From JAVVEH01 sp032251435 (GTDB lineage: Bacteria > Verrucomicrobiota > Lentisphaeria > Oligosphaerales > MVZH01), in contig JAVVEH010000015.1 in NCBI GenBank assembly GCA_032251435.1, positions 1-64,000 on the forward strand: DNA of 64,000 nucleotides, given 5' to 3'. Of the stretch, positions 59,338 to 64,000 are shown in pieces. The first letter of the stretch is position 1. Each line of letters begins with the position of its first letter. Below the pieces are notes generated by a model that worked only from the letters and a program-made list of their open reading frames with translations, was not told the origin of the DNA and searched no databases. The translations under genes and the position numbers were made by a program.

Positions 59338-60045
59338 CGCATTGACACCCGGGTGTTTACCCAGACCCGGTTTTTCAACAACACGGATCTTCCGCAGAAT
59401 GTGGGCCTGAGCTGTCTCGCGTCCATCCACTATCCCCCGGCCCGATCCTACTCGCATGTTCCGCTGGAGACATGCGATGTCGTCTTGCCGGCTGGTGGCA
59501 TGTGGATCGACGGCATGGACTACAGTCGGCTGGCGCCACGCCCCGGAGATCATCGGGACAACCTTGCCTGGGATGACGGACCCTTTCACATCACCCAGCA
59601 CAGCGGGGATAGCATCGACGCGTTTTACGCCAATGCCCAAGTCGAGAAAGCCTGGGATGACAACGATGCGGATACCCATGGCCGCTGGACCAATCTGACG
59701 ATCAAACCTCTATTCGTCGCGCCCAAGGCGACGCTCACCCAGTACGGCATGATCGTGAATGGGGCGGACTCTGAAGTCGAAGCTGTCCTGGCGAACTGGG
59801 ACAGCGAGAAGCAATCCCTGCCGAAACGCTTTGCCGAAGCGGACAGCGCCGCGGATCAGCTTTCGAGCAATCCGGCGGGCGAGACTTACCGGTTCAGCCA
59901 GGAACGGATGGCCGCCACCCTCGAGATACAGTTGCCATCCGGGAACACAGGCGGCAGGCTGGTGGTTCAATCCTTTAAATCGACCCGGCTGATCCAGAAA
60001 TCCCGAAAAAACGGTTATTTGAAAAAGCCATTTCGCAGTAGATGA
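59338..60045 (+). pseudogene. Fragment of a large glycosidase-like protein
   Basis: An open frame that starts immediately after the reductase stop and reads like the middle of a protein: TRFFNNTDLPQNVGLSCLAS, LPAGGMWIDGMDYSRL and NLAWDDGPF, a pattern met in MGH1-like glycoside hydrolases near residues 150-400. No start codon with a ribosome site is seen (a GTG at 59347 is the first candidate), and the C-terminus ends in a Lys/Arg-rich run unlike the family. It is therefore likely a 5'- and 3'-truncated remnant left by a deletion that joined it to the reductase gene. The frame remains open for 230 codons, so the event is recent or the fragment is still translated. Confidence 0.55.
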
Positions 60046-60104
60046 AAGACCACTGCCCTTGCCATTCAAAAAGATTGCCGTGACACCCCTGGGTGGGGCC
60101 TTTT

Positions 60105-62873
60105 TCATCTTGATGGGAATGTGAAACGGTAATTTCCGGAGCCAGTCTGGAAGACGGTGGCCCCGTTTTCAGTGCCTGACAGAGTCACCCCTTCGGCATC
60201 GCCGGCCGGGAAGCCGCTTTCGGTGATGTTCCCGGCGTCTTCCGCCGGAATATAGACCGTGGCGGCGCAGTTCGCCGGAACACTGAGACTCAATGCCGCC
60301 TCCGTCCCGTTTTGCCGCCATTCGGAGACAACCCTGCCCCGCGGTGTCTGGATCGACGCCTTCACCCAGGGAAGATCCTTGGGCAGGTAGGGTTTGAAGA
60401 TGATGTGTTCGAAGCCTGGGGCTGACGGGTCGGGGCGGATGCCGGCCAGCCCCCAGTAGAACCATTCGTCGATCGCCGCGCCTAGAGGCGCGTGATTGAG
60501 CGATCCTCCCTCGCCATCCCAGCGTTCGCAACTGGTGGTGCGGTTCAACCGCAGCATATATCCCCAGCTCGGATAGTCCGTCGCCGTCGCCCGTTCCCAG
60601 ACCAAATCGTCGCGCCCGCTCATCGAGAGCGCTTCAATGGCGAACTTGGTGCCGATGTAGCCTGTTGTCAAACGACGTTGGGTCTGTCCGACAGCGCGGG
60701 TGAAATACGCCTCGACCCGCTGGCGGTGTTCCTCCGGCACCAGCCCGAAGACCAGCGCCCAAGCTTGGGCGCTTTGCACACCGGAATCGTAGAAACCGAC
60801 CGCTGAATTGTAAAACCGCTGATTAAAGGCGGTTTTGATGTCCTCAGCCAGCGCGTGGTACGTGTCGGCGTCTTCGTCCCGACCCAGCACTGTGGCAATC
60901 TCCACCATCGTCGCCACATCAAGGTAGTAGAACGCCGTGGCGATAGAGAGAGGCAGGTTGGAACGACTGACGGAACCATCCGCGGTGGCCAGATGATCTC
61001 CCCACTGCGAGATTTGCAGATGGCCGCGGTCTTCGGGGGCGACTAGCCGTGTTCTGGGCATGGTGACTGATTGCATGCGTTCAACCAAATCGGCGGATGC
61101 GCACGTGGTGATTTCCCGGGTTCCGTTCTCCCGTAGAAATGCCAGGTATCGCCGCAGGGACGGGTAACAGTCCTCAAGGATCCGGCGGTCACCGCAGTGC
61201 GTGTACTGCCACCAGGGGATCAAGATAAAGGCGGAACTCCACGGCAAGTCTTCATGCGCCGCGGCTTGGGGAGTGATCATGCCCACCATCCCCTTTTCGT
61301 CCTGCTGGTCACAGAAATCCTGAATCCACTTGTGATAGACGCGGGGCATCCAGAGATTGTACAGGGCTTCCCGCGCTGTCGCCCAGGCGTCGGCGCCCCA
61401 TCCCTGGCGCTCCGGACGCTGGGTGTCATCGGTCGGCACCCCCATTTGAACATTACAGAGCTGGGACTGAAGCGTGCATCGATGAATGGTGTTAATCAGC
61501 GCATGACCACAGTCAAACTGACCGGTTTGGGCAACGGCGGTGCGGACAAAACAGCCGGTCACCGAATCCAGATCCGGCGTCCCCGGATAACCGGTCACCT
61601 CGACAAACTGGAATCCGTGGAAAGTGAACCGCGGTTCAAAGGTTTCCCCGCCACCGCCTTTGAGGATGTAGTGGTCTTCCTGGCGGGCCGCGTTGTTACT
61701 GGAGGCGTTCAGGGCGCCATTCTCATATTGAGCTTCTCCAAAACGCATTCTGACGACATCTCCCGCCGCCCCGTTGGTGATTTTCAGCCGAATCCAGCCG
61801 GTGATATTTTTGCCCAGATCAAACACATAAACCCCGGGCTCAGGTTCCGCGACGGAGACGGGGCGGATGGTTTCGACGATGCGCTCCTGTTCATGAGCGA
61901 CTGGCAGAAGCTTGCCGCCGGGAGGTGTCATCAGACTGACTGCCCGCCAGCGCGAGTCATCAAATCCGGGTTGATCCCAGCCGGATTGCTCCAATCGGGC
62001 ATCCACATGTTCCCCGTCAAAAAGACAGTTGAACGTAATCGGTGACCAGTCCGCCCGCCAGTTGCCGTCACTGACGATGTGGCGGACGGAGCCGTCAGCC
62101 AGTTCAATCTCCACCTGCGCGATCGCCCGGGGAGAGCCAAACCACTGCATCTGCCAGCCCCAGTATTTTTTCTGGCCGTTAAACCAGCCATTTCCAAGGA
62201 TCAAGCCGAGGGCGTTCGCTCCCCGCTGGAGGCGTTCGGTGATATCATAGGTGCTGTAAAAGGCTCGTTTGCGGAAATCCGTCCGCGGCGTGGCCAGCAC
62301 ATCATCACCCACCTTTTCGCCATTCAGGCGTAGTTCAAACAGCCCCAAGCCGCAAACAAAGGCGCGGGCGCGCTTGACGGGCTGTTCGAGGACAAATTCC
62401 CGGCGCAGCAGCGGCGCGCGGTGTTCCGGTTCAAAGGCCGCCAATTCTGGCGGGACCCGCTTAAGTTGATGCGCGTCGGGGTCGGCGGCCGGTTCCCCGG
62501 GATTCCCCATGCCGATCCATTCGCCCCGCCAGTCGGACTGGTTGAACAGTCCCGTGCCGAAATAGCCGGGGGCTGAGAAGCCGGTTGTGTCCCCGCTTTC
62601 ATCCCAAATCCGAACCGCCCAGTAGCAATCCATGCCGCCGCGGAGTTCGCGGCCGCCATAGGTGATATTGACTGACCGCGCCGACTCGACTTTGCCGCTG
62701 TCCCAGAGATCCGCCTGGCCTGGTTTAAGCAACGCTTTCTGTGTCGCCACCAAGAGTTGGTAAGCGCTTTGTTCGCGGCCGCGTCCAGTCAGGGGAACCT
62801 CCCACGAGAAGCGGGGTTTCTGAGTACCTATCGCCAGCGGCGCTTGAGCGTATTCAACCAGCATCGCACACAT
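60105..62873 (-). CDS. GH78 alpha-L-rhamnosidase
   Basis: A 922-residue protein. The N-terminal domain (SWEVPLTGRG...SAYQLLVATQK) and the two beta domains match Bac_rhamnosid_N, the (alpha/alpha)6 barrel has PTDDTQRPERQGWGADAW, with Glu and Asp corresponding to the usual general acid region, and SLNHAPLGAAIDEWFYWGLAGI towards the C-terminus. It would release L-rhamnose from rhamnogalacturonan, ulvan-like or glycoside substrates. No signal peptide, so it would be intracellular. A second ATG at 62864 (MLVEYAQAP) is also possible. Confidence 0.95.
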   Translation of the reverse strand: MCAMLVEYAQAPLAIGTQKPRFSWEVPLTGRGREQSAYQLLVATQKALLKPGQADLWDSGKVESARSVNITYGGRELRGGMDCYWAVRIWDESGDTTGFSAPGYFGTGLFNQSDWRGEWIGMGNPGEPAADPDAHQLKRVPPELAAFEPEHRAPLLRREFVLEQPVKRARAFVCGLGLFELRLNGEKVGDDVLATPRTDFRKRAFYSTYDITERLQRGANALGLILGNGWFNGQKKYWGWQMQWFGSPRAIAQVEIELADGSVRHIVSDGNWRADWSPITFNCLFDGEHVDARLEQSGWDQPGFDDSRWRAVSLMTPPGGKLLPVAHEQERIVETIRPVSVAEPEPGVYVFDLGKNITGWIRLKITNGAAGDVVRMRFGEAQYENGALNASSNNAARQEDHYILKGGGGETFEPRFTFHGFQFVEVTGYPGTPDLDSVTGCFVRTAVAQTGQFDCGHALINTIHRCTLQSQLCNVQMGVPTDDTQRPERQGWGADAWATAREALYNLWMPRVYHKWIQDFCDQQDEKGMVGMITPQAAAHEDLPWSSAFILIPWWQYTHCGDRRILEDCYPSLRRYLAFLRENGTREITTCASADLVERMQSVTMPRTRLVAPEDRGHLQISQWGDHLATADGSVSRSNLPLSIATAFYYLDVATMVEIATVLGRDEDADTYHALAEDIKTAFNQRFYNSAVGFYDSGVQSAQAWALVFGLVPEEHRQRVEAYFTRAVGQTQRRLTTGYIGTKFAIEALSMSGRDDLVWERATATDYPSWGYMLRLNRTTSCERWDGEGGSLNHAPLGAAIDEWFYWGLAGIRPDPSAPGFEHIIFKPYLPKDLPWVKASIQTPRGRVVSEWRQNGTEAALSLSVPANCAATVYIPAEDAGNITESGFPAGDAEGVTLSGTENGATVFQTGSGNYRFTFPSR

Positions 62874-62960
62874 CCTGTTCTTCGTTTTTATAGAGTACCG
62901 TTTTTTTTGATGGCGGCGTCTGGGACGGTCTCCCTCTTTGGCGACCGCTTTTGGAAAAGT

Positions 62961-64000
62961 CTAATTTTGTCTTGCTTTCTTGAGCAAGTTCTTTCTGTCG
63001 TAGCCAGCGAACGCTCCCTTGCCGCTAAGCGCCTCATCGACGGATTTTTGTGACGACGGGGGAAGCGTCCGCGGAAATGGAAAGGTGTGAAGATCCATAA
63101 GATAGTCGTCGATCCAGGCTTCCACAAACTGGGCGATGTGGGCGATTCCCCCGGGACTGCAGTTGTCAATGGTGTCACCGGCTGTGTGCCCCTGACCATT
63201 GGCGAAGCCCATGCGGTTGAAGGAGAGGCTGGGGATGCCCATGAGGTTGAAAAACTTGTTGTCTGATGAGTAAATCTTGTCTTCCTGAATGCCGATGGCG
63301 TAGCGTCGCCGGTTAGCCAGCAGGCGGACGGACGCGGCGATGTCGGGGTGTCCCAGGATCAGGGCGTTGCTGCGCCCGAAACGCATGCCCATCATATCGA
63401 GGTTGATGACGAATCTGACATTGTTCAGTTGGGTTTGCTCGCGGGCGTTCTCCGGTGTGTCCGCGTCAGTTTGATCCCGCAGGCTTTGGACATAGCTCTT
63501 TGATCCCCACAACCCCATTTCCTCGCCCCCGAAGGCGCAAAAACGAAGAGTGTATTTTGACCCCTTTTCCTTGTAGACGCGGGCCAGTTCCATCAAGGCC
63601 GCGGTGCCGCCGCCATTGTCGAACGCTCCCGGGCCTGTCCAGACGGAATCATAATGCGCGCACATGATGATGACCTCATCGCCAGGCTCCGAGCCGGGGA
63701 GATCCGCGATCACATTCTTGCCCGCGCGCCAGCCTTCGCCGGTTGTTTTCGACTGGAGTGTCAACGCCGCGGGACGGTCTTCGATCAGAGCCAGGCCATC
63801 CGAATAGGTCATGCAAACAGAGGGGATCGTCTCCACTCCGCTCTCCGGCATATGCCGCCAGGGAGCGGCCACGTGCAGTTGACTGTGCGCCGATTGTATG
63901 GAGACCAGCCCGGCGGGATTGAGGGCGGCAAAGCGATCGTGGGCCGCGCGGTCAAAGGTGTTGAAGGTGACCACAATCCGTCCCGTCACGCCGTCGTCAA
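62961..64000 (-). CDS. M28-family zinc aminopeptidase, 5' end beyond window
   Basis: At least 342 residues. CAHYDSVWTGPGAFDNGGG holds the first His and bridging Asp, FGGEEMGLWGS has the catalytic Glu pair, and INLDMMGMR and GQGHTAGDT give the later metal ligands. Members cut N-terminal amino acids from peptides and are often secreted. A GTG at 63989 opens the frame, but the in-frame codons continue to the window edge without a stop, so the true start is probably beyond position 64000. It reads in the same direction as the GH78 gene 87 bp away. Confidence 0.9.
   Translation of the reverse strand, partial: DDGVTGRIVVTFNTFDRAAHDRFAALNPAGLVSIQSAHSQLHVAAPWRHMPESGVETIPSVCMTYSDGLALIEDRPAALTLQSKTTGEGWRAGKNVIADLPGSEPGDEVIIMCAHYDSVWTGPGAFDNGGGTAALMELARVYKEKGSKYTLRFCAFGGEEMGLWGSKSYVQSLRDQTDADTPENAREQTQLNNVRFVINLDMMGMRFGRSNALILGHPDIAASVRLLANRRRYAIGIQEDKIYSSDNKFFNLMGIPSLSFNRMGFANGQGHTAGDTIDNCSPGGIAHIAQFVEAWIDDYLMDLHTFPFPRTLPPSSQKSVDEALSGKGAFAGYDRKNLLKKARQN

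Noticed and set aside
1..64000. CRISPR arrays, insertion sequences, prophage, tmRNA, RNase P RNA
   Set aside because: No direct-repeat/spacer array, transposase, integrase or recognisable RNA signature was seen on either strand.

Overview
The window reads as chromosomal DNA of a GC-rich Gram-negative bacterium of the PVC group (Kiritimatiellota, Lentisphaerota or a close relative; inferred, not proven). The evidence is two pseudopilin-like proteins with the PVC-style FTLIELLVVIAIIGIL helix, a Minf_1886-family gene, Cys-type sulfatases next to glycoside hydrolases, a serine/threonine kinase with a propeller-like C-terminus, and noncoding spacers holding short phrase-like repeats. No phage, transposase, plasmid or CRISPR locus is visible.

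Bases 1-24,300 are an accessory carbohydrate region: a pseudopilin-like protein, a XylR-type AraC regulator, two sulfatases, a GH127 arabinofuranosidase, a small protein coupled to one sulfatase, a GH106-like glycosidase, a DMT permease, two sialate-O-acetylesterase-type SGNH esterases, a transglutaminase/alpha-beta hydrolase fusion, a Gfo/Idh/MocA oxidoreductase, a PHP metallohydrolase and a beta-helix protein. Together they suggest breakdown of sulfated, acetylated, arabinose- and rhamnose-containing glycans. Phrase-like repeats sit between these genes and in places are translated as part of them.

Bases 24,400-59,300 are mostly housekeeping. Leftward: gspA-gspB-purD. Rightward: tRNA-Gly(CCC), citrate synthase and a GT9 glycosyltransferase. 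Leftward: dut, amidase, HIT, Minf_1886, recQ and two SPFH proteins, several with overlapping stop and start codons. Then grpE-dnaJ. At 39-47 kb lies a less familiar block: a barrel-like protein and a secreted helical-repeat protein leftward, and a shortened pseudopilin, an FHA protein, a membrane Ser/Thr kinase (possible ATT start) and an exported propeller protein rightward. Leftward again come lon, a NifU-like protein and valS, and the prs-rplY-pth-rpsF-rpsR-rplI cluster, which ends in a strong terminator. A rightward adenosylcobalamin-dependent ribonucleotide reductase follows, preceded by two NrdR-box-like palindromes 31 bp apart.

Bases 59,300-64,000 return to accessory content: a fragment of a large glycosidase-like gene directly after the reductase stop, a GH78 alpha-L-rhamnosidase, and an M28 peptidase cut by the window end. 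I see no proven new system. The best candidates for follow-up are the pseudopilin/FHA/kinase/propeller block, the possible ATT start of the kinase, the tandem helical-repeat protein, the repeat-derived coding segments and the NrdR-box pair.
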